Position numbers and translations under genes: made by a program. The notes under the pieces were generated by a model. That model did no database searches and was not told the origin of the DNA. It was given only the letters and a program-made list of their open reading frames with translations. From Aliirhizobium wenxiniae (lineage in GTDB: Bacteria; Pseudomonadota; Alphaproteobacteria; Rhizobiales; Rhizobiaceae): DNA of 64,000 nucleotides. Positions 1-11,982 of this stretch are shown one piece after another. The stretch is from NCBI RefSeq assembly GCF_019511445.1, contig NZ_JAEUAN010000002.1, positions 62,001-126,000 on the forward strand. Reading direction: 5' to 3'. Each line of letters starts with the position of its first letter. The stretch's first letter is position 1.

Positions 1-1
1 G

Positions 2-684
2 GGCATTCCCGGCAATAAGAATTTTGCCCTCGCCTCGATGGGCATCTACGTCTTCCACACGAAATTCCTGATCGACGCCCTCAAGCGCGATGCAGAGACC
101 GCCGGTTCCAGCCGCGATTTCGGCAAGGACATCATCCCCTATATCGTCGAGCACGGTAAGGCCGTCGCTCACCGTTTTGCCGACAGCTGCGTCCGCTCCG
201 ATTATGAGCGCGAACCTTACTGGCGCGATGCCGGCACGATCGACGCCTATTGGCAGGCCAATGTCGACCTGACAGAAATCGTCCCCGGCCTCGATCTCTA
301 CGACAAGTCCTGGCCGATCTGGACCTATGCGGAAATCACCGCACCGGCGAAATTCGTCCATGACGATGAAAACCGCCGAGGCTCCGCTACCTCGTCAGTC
401 ATCTCCGGTGACTGCATCATCTCCGGCTCGTCGCTCAACAAGAGCCTGCTTTTCACCGGCGTGCGTGCAAACTCCTATTCGAAACTCGACGGCGCGGTCG
501 TGCTGCCGAATGTCCGTATCGGCCGCCGCGCCCAGCTTCGTGATGTTGTCATCGACCATGGTGTAACCATTCCGGAAGGTCTGATTGTCGGCGAGGATCC
601 CGAACTCGACGCCAAGCGCTTCCGTCGCACCGAAAGTGGCATTTGCCTCATCACGCAGAAAATGATCGACAAGTTGGATTTGTG

Positions 685-685
<1 letters not shown>
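2..685 (+). CDS. glgC: Glucose-1-phosphate adenylyltransferase, C-terminal part (cut by window start)
   Basis: The frame is open from the first bases of the window, so this is the 3' part of a longer gene; about 227 of the usual roughly 420 residues are present. The product makes ADP-glucose from glucose-1-phosphate and ATP, the committed step of bacterial glycogen synthesis. The fragment has the end of the nucleotidyltransferase domain (a segment reading [15 protein letters not shown]) followed by the left-handed beta-helix region with hexapeptide-like turns ([37 protein letters not shown]). Its TGA shares one base with the glgA ATG (TGATG), so translational coupling is likely. The identification also rests on glgA, pgm and glgX directly downstream. 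Confidence 0.95.
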
Positions 686-3773
<3,088 letters not shown>

Positions 3774-3873
3774 GCGTCAATCGTCGAAGCCCGGAGATCG
3801 CAGATGAATTTACCTCCCTCTGCCCTGCCGAAAGCATCTCCGCGAAATGGCGACCCAACACAGATGGCAAAGT

Positions 3874-3993
3874 CCCCTCCCCACAAGGGGGAGGGGCTTA
3901 ACAAGCCGCAACGCCACGGCTCAATTGGCGGCAGAAGATCGCGGCTGGTTTTCTCCCCCCTTGTGGGGGAGATGGCCGGCAGGCCAGAGGGGA
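3874..3993. repeat. Composite palindromic intergenic element before glgX
   Basis: Two C-rich/G-rich palindromes face each other. The left one (3874-3896) has arms CCCCTCCCC and GGGGGAGGGG around ACAA. The right one (3952-3972) reads TCTCCCCCC then TTGTGGGGGAGA. They are also inverted copies of each other, so the whole block can fold into a long hairpin or two short ones. The right end continues GGCCGGCAGGCCAGAGGGG, which I recognise from memory as the end of a very common Rhizobiales intergenic repeat. No comparison was run. The AGAGGGGA that serves as Shine-Dalgarno of glgX (3986-3993) is the last part of the element. Confidence 0.7.
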
Positions 3994-4000
3994 TAATCGC

Positions 4001-5944
4001 ATGGCACAGAGCCAACCGTTGGGCGCAACCCTCACCCCGAATGGGGTCGATTTCGCCATCTGGTCCTCTTCCGCAGAAAAGATCGAACTCTGCCTGTTCG
4101 ACGCCGAGAGAGGCGACCAAACCGCTAGCCACGCCATGCTTCGCGGCGCCGACAACATTCATCGCATCTCGATCGAAGGGCTCACCGCCGGTCAGCGTTA
4201 CGGCTACCGCGCTTACGGCCCTTATGATCCCGACAAAGGACTGTGGTTCGATCCGTCAAAACTTCTGGTCGACCCTTACGCGAAGGAACTCGACCGTCCA
4301 TTTTTGGCCGATCACGACCTCGCCACCTATCAAACCGATACCGCCAACCTCGTGCCGAGAGCGGTCGTCACCGAAGACATCGAGGCTGATATATCGGCAC
4401 CGCTCCTGCCCCCCGGCGGATTCGTCTACGAGATCGCGGTCAAACCCTTCACCATCCTTCACCCCGATGTCCCGGAAGAGATCCGCGGCACGGTCGCCGC
4501 GCTTGCCCATCCCGCCATCATCGCCCACCTGCAACAGATCGGCGTCGATGCCATCGAGCTGATGCCGGTCACCGCATGGATCGACGAGCGCCATCTTCCA
4601 CCGCTCGGTCTCACCAATGGCTGGGGCTACAATCCGGTCGCCTTCATGGCGCTCGATCCGCGCCTTTGCCCCGGCGGCATGGCGGAACTGCGCGAAACCG
4701 TTGCGGCATTGCACGAGGCAGGCATCGGGGTAATCCTCGACCTCGTCTTCAATCACACCGGCGAAAGCGACCGCTATGGCGCGACGCTTTCCATGCGCGG
4801 CATCGACAATCTCGCCTATTACCGCCATCTGCCGCATGAGCCGGGCACGCTGGTCAACGACACCGGCACCGGCAACACGGTCGCTGCCGATCATCCGGTC
4901 GTCCGACAACTGATCGTCGATACGCTGCGTCATTTCGTTCGTCATGCCGGTATCGATGGTTTTCGCTTCGACCTCGCCCCTGTCGTCGGTCGCACTGCAG
5001 AAGGTTTCGACCCGAATGGCGAAACTCTCACATCCATCTTGTCCGATGACTTGCTGAAGGACCGGGTATTCATCGCCGAACCCTGGGATATCGGCCCCGG
5101 AGGTTATCAACTCGGCAATTTCCCGGCCCCTTTCCTCGAATGGAACGACCGCGCCCGCGACGACATGCGCCGCTACTGGCGCGGCGATCAATGGATGACC
5201 GGAGCACTCGCCACGCGGCTTGCCGGATCGTCGGACATCTTCGAAAGATCCGGCCAGACGCGCAGCGTCAATTTCCTCGCCGCCCATGATGGCTTCACCC
5301 TGTTCGACCTCGTCTCGCATGAACACAAGCACAATGATGCCAATGGCGAGGACAACCGCGACGGCCACAACGAAAACTACTCCTGGAACAACGGCGCGGA
5401 AGGCTGGACCACCGATCCTGAGGTGCAGGAGCGCCGGCGTCGCGATGTCCGGGCGCTGCTTTCAACGCTGTTTGCCAGCCGCGGCACCATCATGCTCACC
5501 ATGGGCGACGAGGCGGGCCGGTCGCAGCGCGGCAACAACAATGCCTATTGCCAGGATAACGAGATCACCTGGATGGACTGGCAGGAGCCGGATACGGAAC
5601 TGGTGCGGCACACGGCGCTGCTTGCCGGCATTCGCAAACGCTTCTCCGTCTTCTCCGAAACCGGCTTCTTCACCGGCAATGGCGATATCGAATGGTTGAC
5701 CCCGTCGGGCGCTCCTATGCAGGTTTCCGACTGGGAAAATGCCGACAACCGGTTGATGGGCATGGTCGTTGCGACGGTGGACCTTTCATCGGGGCGCTCG
5801 ACCCGTCTTGCAATCCTCTTCAACCGGGGCCATGAAGATACTGAGTTTATTCTGCCCGGCACCGGCTGGCAGGATCTGCTCACCAATAAGCCTTGGACGA
5901 ACCTCCTTCCTTCCCGCTCCGTCAGCTTCTGCCTGAAAGGGTAA
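4001..5944 (+). CDS. glgX: Glycogen debranching enzyme
   Basis: GH13 enzyme of 647 residues, hydrolysing alpha-1,6 branches of phosphorylase-trimmed glycogen. An N-terminal CBM48-like domain is followed by the catalytic barrel. The nucleophile Asp is in GIDGFRFDLA (about residue 324), the acid/base Glu in FIAEPWDIG (about 360), and the third Asp in AAHDGF (about 430). The GlgX-typical GDEAGRSQRGNNNAYCQDN stretch is present. The ATG at 4001 has AGAGGGGA seven bases upstream. The gene is 227 bp from pgm, with a palindromic repeat in the gap, so it may be transcribed with the operon or from its own promoter. Breakdown and synthesis genes are thus clustered. Confidence 0.96.
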   Translation: MAQSQPLGATLTPNGVDFAIWSSSAEKIELCLFDAERGDQTASHAMLRGADNIHRISIEGLTAGQRYGYRAYGPYDPDKGLWFDPSKLLVDPYAKELDRPFLADHDLATYQTDTANLVPRAVVTEDIEADISAPLLPPGGFVYEIAVKPFTILHPDVPEEIRGTVAALAHPAIIAHLQQIGVDAIELMPVTAWIDERHLPPLGLTNGWGYNPVAFMALDPRLCPGGMAELRETVAALHEAGIGVILDLVFNHTGESDRYGATLSMRGIDNLAYYRHLPHEPGTLVNDTGTGNTVAADHPVVRQLIVDTLRHFVRHAGIDGFRFDLAPVVGRTAEGFDPNGETLTSILSDDLLKDRVFIAEPWDIGPGGYQLGNFPAPFLEWNDRARDDMRRYWRGDQWMTGALATRLAGSSDIFERSGQTRSVNFLAAHDGFTLFDLVSHEHKHNDANGEDNRDGHNENYSWNNGAEGWTTDPEVQERRRRDVRALLSTLFASRGTIMLTMGDEAGRSQRGNNNAYCQDNEITWMDWQEPDTELVRHTALLAGIRKRFSVFSETGFFTGNGDIEWLTPSGAPMQVSDWENADNRLMGMVVATVDLSSGRSTRLAILFNRGHEDTEFILPGTGWQDLLTNKPWTNLLPSRSVSFCLKG

Positions 5945-5997
5945 TGCTGCGATCTGCGGACAATAGCTAGAAAACGACGACAAGAGCGGTGTGCTGC

Positions 5998-6483
5998 ATG
6001 CGTGAGATTTCGCTGGCCGATGTGCCGGGACTTGTGGGCCAGGAACTCGGCGTGTCCGAATGGATCACCGTCGACCAGACGATGATCAACCAGTTCGCCG
6101 ATGCGACGCTCGATCATCAGTTCATTCATGTTGATCCCGAGCGCGCCGCCGCCGAAAGCCCGTTCGGCGGCACGATCGCCCATGGTTTCCTCACCCTGTC
6201 GCTGCTCTCCGCAATGAATTTCGGCACCGTGCCGAAAATCCGTGAGCAGACTATGGGCATCAATTACGGGTTTGATCGCGTCCGCTTCATGTCGCCGGTC
6301 AAATGCGGTGCGCGCGTGCGTGGGCATTTCACCCTGTCCGACTGCCGGTTTCGCGGCGGCGGCATGCTGATGACCACCTACGAGGTTTCGGTCGAGATCG
6401 AAAACGAAAAGAAACCGGCCTTGACCACCACCTGGATCACCATCGTCCAGTTCGACCCGAAGGATCGGCCCGAAGGAGTCTAA
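5998..6483 (+). CDS. MaoC-like hot-dog dehydratase, NodN family
   Basis: A 161-residue single hot-dog protein of the (R)-specific enoyl-CoA hydratase (MaoC) fold; the length equals that of rhizobial NodN. The catalytic pair expected for the family is visible as Asp39 and His44 in ADATLDHQFIHVDPERA, followed by the GGTIAHGFLTLSL helix. The likely substrate is an acyl thioester; NodN has no firmly established reaction, so I give no symbol. A GTG at 5989 is in frame, but the ATG at 5998 is preferred because the next residues begin the conserved region. It starts 53 bp after glgX on the same strand and converges with the alcohol dehydrogenase. Confidence 0.85.
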   Translation: MREISLADVPGLVGQELGVSEWITVDQTMINQFADATLDHQFIHVDPERAAAESPFGGTIAHGFLTLSLLSAMNFGTVPKIREQTMGINYGFDRVRFMSPVKCGARVRGHFTLSDCRFRGGGMLMTTYEVSVEIENEKKPALTTTWITIVQFDPKDRPEGV

Positions 6484-6493
6484 TCGAAGGCGT

Positions 6494-7621
6494 TTATCCA
6501 AACGTGATGACGTGGCGGATGACCTTGCCTTCGTGCAGCAGGTCGAAAGCCTCGTTGATTTCCTCCAGCGGTCCTGTCGATGACAACAGCCGGTCCACCG
6601 GCAGCTTTCCACGGCGATAGAGGCCGATGAACCGCGGGATATCGCGGGCGGGCACGCATCCGCCGAGATAGCTGCCGAGCACACGCCGTTCCTCTGCCAC
6701 GAGACTGACCGCTGGAATGGCGAATTGACTGACCGGGTTGGCAAGGCCGGCAGTCGCCGTGATCCCTCCCCGTCGGGTGATACGGTATGCGAGATCGAAC
6801 GCCCGCGTCGAGCCGGCCATTTCAAGCGCATGATCGACGCCACCACCTGTCGCCTCGCGGATCTTTTCAATCACATCCACATCGCTTGCCAGAAAGACGT
6901 CCGTCGCACCGAGCTTGAGGGCGACGTCGAGTTTTGCCGCAGCCAGATCGACGGCGATCACCCGTTCGGCGCCGCTCGCAAGCGTACCGAGAACCGCTGC
7001 AAGGCCGACGCCGCCGAGGCCGACAATCGCGACGTTCTGCCCCGGCTGCACTTTGCAGGTGTTAACGACAGCCCCTACTCCCGTCAGCACCGCACAACCG
7101 AACAATGCCGCTTCGGCGAGCGGAAGATCGCGATCGATCTTTACCGCCGAGTATCGGGAAACCACCGCATGCGTGGCAAAGCCGGACACGCCGAGATGGT
7201 GATTAACCGGAACCTCGTCACAGACCAGCCGTCGCTCTCCCGACAGCAACACGCCCTTGCCGTTCGCCTCTGCGCCCGGCACACAAAGCGCCGGTCGGCC
7301 TTCGGCACAGGCAAGACAATGGCCGCAGCTTGGCACGAAACTCATCACCACATGATCGCCCGGCACAAGGTCATGAACGCCAGGACCAACGGCCTCCACG
7401 ACACCGGAAGCCTCATGACCAAGCGCCATCGGCATCGGCCGCGGGCGGTCGCCGTTGATAACGGAAAGATCGGAATGACAAAGTCCCGCCGCAGAGATGC
7501 GCACAAGCACCTCTTCACGCCCCGGCGGATCGAGATCCAGTTCTTCGATCGAAAGCGGCCTGCTTATAGCAAAAGGCGGTACGACTGGCGATTGCCGCAA
7601 AACGGCCGCACGTATCTTCAC
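6494..7621 (-). CDS. Zinc-dependent alcohol dehydrogenase (MDR superfamily)
   Basis: A 375-residue medium-chain dehydrogenase. Catalytic zinc ligands are Cys48, His69 and Glu70 (AGLCHSDLS, LGHEASG). Structural zinc cysteines are Cys99, Cys102, Cys105 and Cys113 (SCGHCLACAEGRPALC). The NAD(P)-binding loop is VGLGGVGLA in the second half. The overall pattern resembles class III-like or benzyl-alcohol-type NAD-dependent dehydrogenases; substrate cannot be read from the sequence. The gene converges on the MaoC gene with only 10 bp between stops, and shows no obvious operon partner. Confidence 0.88.
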   Translation of the reverse strand: MKIRAAVLRQSPVVPPFAISRPLSIEELDLDPPGREEVLVRISAAGLCHSDLSVINGDRPRPMPMALGHEASGVVEAVGPGVHDLVPGDHVVMSFVPSCGHCLACAEGRPALCVPGAEANGKGVLLSGERRLVCDEVPVNHHLGVSGFATHAVVSRYSAVKIDRDLPLAEAALFGCAVLTGVGAVVNTCKVQPGQNVAIVGLGGVGLAAVLGTLASGAERVIAVDLAAAKLDVALKLGATDVFLASDVDVIEKIREATGGGVDHALEMAGSTRAFDLAYRITRRGGITATAGLANPVSQFAIPAVSLVAEERRVLGSYLGGCVPARDIPRFIGLYRRGKLPVDRLLSSTGPLEEINEAFDLLHEGKVIRHVITFG

Positions 7622-7692
7622 GAACTCCTCCCAGAGTTTTGCCGGAAGAGACTAGCCGCCGGATGGCGGCAGCTGCAATAGCAATACGCCTG

Positions 7693-7998
7693 TCAGCTGA
7701 GATCCAGCATCAACAGGCCGAGAAGCGGCGGAACAGCCGCACCAATGAGGATCGGCGCAGTTCGTGCAGCACTGAGCCCGACTGTCGTGCCGGCAATGCC
7801 GGACGCGATCAGCGCCGCTATCGGCATGGAAAGATCACGATCGATACCCGGTGCAAAGGACGCCAGAAACGCTGCAATCGCAGCCGCCCCACCGACAAGC
7901 AAACCCTTCCAGAGTTCGACACCCGCCAGCTTGGCAGCGATGACACCACCGGCAATCGCTGCCGCCAGCCCAAGCACGATCCATTGTACTTCCGGCAT
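7693..7998 (-). CDS. Small integral membrane protein of unknown function
   Basis: A 101-residue, very hydrophobic protein with three to four predicted membrane helices, rich in Ala/Gly (AAAIAGGVIAAKLAG, GLLVGGAAAIAAFLASFA, ALIASGIAGTTVG, ILIGAAVPPLLGLLML). I do not recognise a family. The ATG at 7998 has a strong Shine-Dalgarno GGGAGGG seven bases upstream, and that motif is the 3' arm of the terminator-like hairpin ending the sox operon (8001-8030). The gene may therefore be expressed by readthrough from soxBDAG or from an internal promoter. Confidence 0.72.
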   Translation of the reverse strand: MPEVQWIVLGLAAAIAGGVIAAKLAGVELWKGLLVGGAAAIAAFLASFAPGIDRDLSMPIAALIASGIAGTTVGLSAARTAPILIGAAVPPLLGLLMLDLS

Positions 7999-8000
7999 AG

Positions 8001-8030
8001 AAAAACCCTCCCGTTTTGATCCGGGAGGGT
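8001..8030 (-). terminator. Intrinsic terminator of soxBDAG overlapping the next gene's Shine-Dalgarno
   Basis: Read on the minus strand: ACCCTCCCG, loop GATCAAAA, CGGGAGGGT, then TTTTTC. A 9-bp GC-rich stem plus U-run is a standard rho-independent terminator. The start codon of the 101-residue membrane protein follows directly, with GGGAGGG of the 3' arm at ideal Shine-Dalgarno distance. Pairing would both stop transcription and hide the ribosome-binding site. Confidence 0.8.
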
Positions 8031-8081
8031 GCGATATCGATAAGCCAAGATCAAGTTAGGCTATGGTCGAAGGCCAAATGA

Positions 8082-8642
8082 TCAGAGCGCCGCGTCCCGC
8101 GCGCCCTCGCTCAGAAGACCGAAGGCATAGTCGGAGAACGACCGCCAAACCTCTACCCGGAACGCGTCCTCGGCGGTCCGGAGCAGTACGATTTCCACCT
8201 TGCCGAACAGCGTGCGCGAGCATGCGCCGACCGGGAAAACATCGAGAGACAGATCCTGGGCACAGCCGGCATTGATCGCATCGGCGGCACCCTTCCCCGA
8301 GACGAGAATGGCCGTGTTGCGATGGGAAACATCGGTTGCGGAATGCAGCGCACCGGAATTGGCAGCGGCCGTCATCAGCCCACTCTCGCCCTCGTCGATC
8401 ACCAGCCACTCATCCGGCCCCAGCCAAAGCGCCGTGCGCCCGTTGGCAAAGGCGGAGGTTTTCGGCTTCACCGGCAGATCAACGCCCAGTGCTGCCGACA
8501 GGGCCGACACGTCTTCTGCGCGCACACGCAGGGAAATCCGCGAAGCAGGTGCCGCCGGCTCCAGCCGCACGGCGGCTGAACCGCCATGCGCACCAGAAAG
8601 CGGAAGGCTACGCGTTGCTATAGTGGAACCAAGCTCAGCCAT
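8082..8642 (-). CDS. soxG: Sarcosine oxidase, gamma subunit
   Basis: A 186-residue protein matching the gamma subunit of heterotetrameric sarcosine oxidase, which packs against the folate-binding half of the alpha subunit. Recognisable pieces are LRVRAEDVSALSAALGVDLP, ALWLGPDEWLVIDE (GcvT-like) and ATDVSHRNTAILVSG, typical of SoxG/YgfZ-like folds. Its start overlaps the soxA stop by 8 bp. It is the last gene of soxBDAG and is followed by an intrinsic terminator. Confidence 0.92.
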   Translation of the reverse strand: MAELGSTIATRSLPLSGAHGGSAAVRLEPAAPASRISLRVRAEDVSALSAALGVDLPVKPKTSAFANGRTALWLGPDEWLVIDEGESGLMTAAANSGALHSATDVSHRNTAILVSGKGAADAINAGCAQDLSLDVFPVGACSRTLFGKVEIVLLRTAEDAFRVEVWRSFSDYAFGLLSEGARDAAL

Positions 8643-11610
8643 TGATCCGGCCTCCTTCCTTGTCGAAGAACACCATGTCGGTCACTTCGACGGCAATCGT
8701 CTTGTCGGCCATCGGCACATAAAGCGTCTCGCCCATTCTCGACCGTCCGCCGGCAACCAGCGCGATCGCAATCGAGCGGCCGAGATTTTCCGACCAGTAG
8801 GACGAGGTAACATGACCGAGCATGGTCATCGGTTTCGGTTGGTTTGGATCGGCAACGATCTGGCCGCCTTCTTCCAGCACCTCCTTCGGATCCTTGGTCA
8901 GAAGCCCGACCAGTTGCTTGCGGCCTTCGCGCACGAGGTCCAGACGTTTCAATCCGCGGATGCCGACAAAGTCCGTCTTCTTTTTGGAGACCGCCCAGCC
9001 ATAACCGGCATCATCCGGCGTCACCGTTCCATCCGTATCCTGTCCGACGATGAGATAGCCCTTCTCGGCACGCAAAATATGCATGGTCTCGGTGCCATAG
9101 AGGCAGGCGCCCATGCTTTGCGCCCGTTCCCAGATCGCCTTCCACACGGCCGCGCCGTAATCGGCGGGCACGTTGATTTCGAAGCCCACTTCTCCGGTGA
9201 ACGAGACACGGAACAGCCGCGCCGGCACGCCCATGACCGAGCACTCGGCAATGCTCATATGCGGAAAAGCCTCGTTGGAGAGATCCTGCCCTTCTACGAA
9301 AGGTTCGATGATCTCGCGCGCTTTCGGCCCCTGCACCGCGATCACCGCCCATTGTTCGGTGGTCGAGGTCAGCCACACCTTCAGATGCGGGAATTCCGTC
9401 TGCAGATAGTCTTCCATGTGATTGAGCACACGCGGCGCACCGCCGGTCGTCGTGGTCACATGGAAACGATCTTCCGCCAGTCGTCCTACGACGCCATCGT
9501 CATAGATGAAACCGTCCTCGCGGGTCATGATGCCGTAACGGCATTTCCCCGGCTTCAACGTGTCCCAGGCATTGGTATAGAGCAGATTGAGAAACGCTGC
9601 CGCATCCGGCCCGACCACCTCAATCTTGCCGAGTGTCGAAGCATCGAAAATGCCGGCGACATCGCGCACCGTCTTGCATTCGCGGCTGACGGCCGTGTGC
9701 ATATCTTCCCCACGCTTGGGGAAATACCAGGCACGTTTCCAGTTGCCGACATCCTCGAACTCGGCGCCTTCCGCTTCCTCCAGCGCATGCATCGGTGTCT
9801 TGCGCGCCGGATCGAACAGCTCGCCGCGCGAATGGTTGATCAGCGTGCCATAGGTGACCGGCGTATAGGGCGCACGGAACGTGGTGAGGCCCACCTGCGG
9901 GATCGGCCTCCCCAGCATTTCGGACGCGATGGCCAGGCCATGCATGTTGGAAAGCTTGCCCTGATCGGACGCCATGCCATTGGTGGTGAAGCGCTTGATA
10001 TGCTCGATCGAATGCATCCCCTCGCGCACGGCAAGGCGGATGTCCTTGGCCGTCACGTCGTGCTGGAAATCGACAAACGCCTTCACCGCATGATCAGGCC
10101 CTGCCCCTTCGGCAGCCCCTATCATGCCACCTGTCCATTCGAACCGGTTTTCGCCCGAAAGCGCCAGCCTGCCGCCACCGGACGTGATCGCCTCGTCGAT
10201 CAGTTCGGCGAGATCATCCGTACCGTTGCAGGTGCCGACCGAGATCGCGTTCTGCGCATAGACATCCGGCACGAAACGCTGGTTCACCTCGTCGAATTTC
10301 AGCTTACCGCGCGACTGCGAGAAGAGATGTACCGAGGGCGTCCAGCCGGCAGAGATGATCAGCGCATCGACCTTGATCTTGCGGCGATCGAAATTGCCGT
10401 TGCGGGCAACCGTCATCGAATTGATCCGCAGACGCCCCGACGTATCGACGACGGCATGGCCGGTCAGAACATCGATGCCGAGCTTGCGGGCTTCCGCCAG
10501 CACCGCCTCGCCCGGCTTGTCGCGGCTATCGACGATTGCGGCGATCGAGACGCCGGCACGCTTCAGGTCGAAGGCCGCTTCATAGGCGGAGTCGTGAGCG
10601 GTGTAGACGCCGACATTATGGCCGACCGCGACGCCGTGATGATTGAGGAAATTGCGCGCCGCCGACGCCAGCATGATGCCTGGCCGGTCGTTGTTGGCGA
10701 ACACCATATGCCGCTCGATGGAACCGGTCGCGAGAATGACCTTCTTTGTCCGCACCTGCCAAAGACGCTCACGCGGCTCATCCTTGGATGGCTTGGCAAC
10801 ATGATCGGTCACCCGCTCGACGAGGCCGAGGAAACCGTGATTGTAATAACCGAACACGGTGGTGCGGGTCAGCACCGTCACATTCGGCATCGCCTTGAGC
10901 TTGGCAACCGTCGCCTGCGCCCAGTCATAACCGTTCTGGCCGTCGATCATGGTCGAAGCATCGTAATGCAGCGCACCGCCGACTTCCGGCTGTTCATCGA
11001 CGAGGATGATCTTTTTGCCCGTTGCAGCCGCTGAAAGTGCTGCAGTCAAGCCCGCCACGCCGGCACCGGCGATCAGCACATCGCAATGCACATAACGGCT
11101 GGCATAATGATCCGGGTCGTCTTCCGTCGGCGAAACACCCAAGCCCGCCGAGCGACGGATGATCGGCTCGTAGATCTTGTGCCAGGCCTCTTTCGGCCAC
11201 ATGAAGGTCTTGTAGTAGAAACCGGCAGCAAAGAACGGCGAAAGCACATCATTGACCGCGCCGATATCGTATTTCAGCGACGGCCAGCGGTTCTGCGAAG
11301 AGATCTTCGCACCGTCGAACACTTCCTGCACCGTGGCACGCACATTCGGCTGACGACGGGCAGCATCACGAGAAACGTCGAGAAGCGCATTCGGCTCTTC
11401 CGGACCTGCCGTCAGGATGCCGCGCGGGCGGTGATATTTGAACGAGCGGCCGAGAAGATGCACGCCATGTGCCAGAAGCGCGGACGCAACCGTATCGCCC
11501 TCGAGCGCCGTATAGCTCTTGCCGTCGAAGGTAAAGCGGGCCGTGCGGGCAGGCGTCAGGCGCCCCGCACCCTTGATGCGAAACGCGCCGGAATTGGAGG
11601 AAGCGCTCAT
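8635..11610 (-). CDS. soxA: Sarcosine oxidase, alpha subunit
   Basis: A 991-residue subunit with the known three-part layout. An N-terminal 2Fe-2S-ferredoxin-like domain (FTFDGKSYTALEGDTVASALL, KYHRPRGILTAG) is followed by an NAD+-binding oxidoreductase domain (CDVLIAGAGVAGLTAALSAA from about residue 170). The C-terminal half resembles glycine-cleavage T-protein and binds tetrahydrofolate (GEVGFEINVPADYG, YLIVGQDTDGTVTPDDAG). The enzyme oxidatively demethylates sarcosine to glycine, giving 5,10-methylene-THF and H2O2. The start codon overlaps the soxD stop by four bases (ATGA), and the stop overlaps soxG. Confidence 0.97.
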   Translation of the reverse strand: MSASSNSGAFRIKGAGRLTPARTARFTFDGKSYTALEGDTVASALLAHGVHLLGRSFKYHRPRGILTAGPEEPNALLDVSRDAARRQPNVRATVQEVFDGAKISSQNRWPSLKYDIGAVNDVLSPFFAAGFYYKTFMWPKEAWHKIYEPIIRRSAGLGVSPTEDDPDHYASRYVHCDVLIAGAGVAGLTAALSAAATGKKIILVDEQPEVGGALHYDASTMIDGQNGYDWAQATVAKLKAMPNVTVLTRTTVFGYYNHGFLGLVERVTDHVAKPSKDEPRERLWQVRTKKVILATGSIERHMVFANNDRPGIMLASAARNFLNHHGVAVGHNVGVYTAHDSAYEAAFDLKRAGVSIAAIVDSRDKPGEAVLAEARKLGIDVLTGHAVVDTSGRLRINSMTVARNGNFDRRKIKVDALIISAGWTPSVHLFSQSRGKLKFDEVNQRFVPDVYAQNAISVGTCNGTDDLAELIDEAITSGGGRLALSGENRFEWTGGMIGAAEGAGPDHAVKAFVDFQHDVTAKDIRLAVREGMHSIEHIKRFTTNGMASDQGKLSNMHGLAIASEMLGRPIPQVGLTTFRAPYTPVTYGTLINHSRGELFDPARKTPMHALEEAEGAEFEDVGNWKRAWYFPKRGEDMHTAVSRECKTVRDVAGIFDASTLGKIEVVGPDAAAFLNLLYTNAWDTLKPGKCRYGIMTREDGFIYDDGVVGRLAEDRFHVTTTTGGAPRVLNHMEDYLQTEFPHLKVWLTSTTEQWAVIAVQGPKAREIIEPFVEGQDLSNEAFPHMSIAECSVMGVPARLFRVSFTGEVGFEINVPADYGAAVWKAIWERAQSMGACLYGTETMHILRAEKGYLIVGQDTDGTVTPDDAGYGWAVSKKKTDFVGIRGLKRLDLVREGRKQLVGLLTKDPKEVLEEGGQIVADPNQPKPMTMLGHVTSSYWSENLGRSIAIALVAGGRSRMGETLYVPMADKTIAVEVTDMVFFDKEGGRING

Positions 11611-11963
11611 CGTGCGTCTCCTTCCGTCTGTTCCCAGGTTTCCACGGACTTCTCTTCGGCGATTGCGGCAAACTTTTCAGCCACCGGCACCGGCTGCTTC
11701 GGCAGGCCAGCCTTGTATGTCACCAGGAACCTGTCACTCACCGTATCGCGCGCCGCATTGAAGAACCGGCCGCAGCCATGGATATGCCGCCACCGTTCAT
11801 AGGTGAGACCTTTTTCGTTGTTTCGCAGGAAGAAGAACTCCGCGAATTCCTCGTCGGAAATCGCCGCGATGTTTTCCGGCCGCACGACATGCGCCTCGCC
11901 GGCCCAGCGAAACTCCAGTTCCGAGCGATCTTCCTCGCAATAGGGGCAGTGGATCAAAAGCAT
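11607..11963 (-). CDS. soxD: Sarcosine oxidase, delta subunit
   Basis: A 118-residue zinc-binding subunit. Expected ligands are visible: Cys6 and Cys9 in LIHCPYCEEDR, then His60 and Cys64 in RWRHIHGCGRFFNAARDT. The core is about 85-90 residues; the remainder is a polar C-terminal tail (VAEKFAAIAEEKSVETWEQ) somewhat longer than in some homologues. It lies 19 bp after soxB and overlaps soxA by four bases, so it is co-translated within the operon. Confidence 0.94.
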   Translation of the reverse strand: MLLIHCPYCEEDRSELEFRWAGEAHVVRPENIAAISDEEFAEFFFLRNNEKGLTYERWRHIHGCGRFFNAARDTVSDRFLVTYKAGLPKQPVPVAEKFAAIAEEKSVETWEQTEGDAR

Positions 11964-11982
11964 CTTGTCTATCCCCTATTTA

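Noticed and set aside
8200..11034. 944-codon open frame on the plus strand opposite soxA
   Set aside because: It is an antisense shadow of soxA/soxG; residues are low-information Arg/His/Gly-rich and the minus strand encodes clear family motifs.
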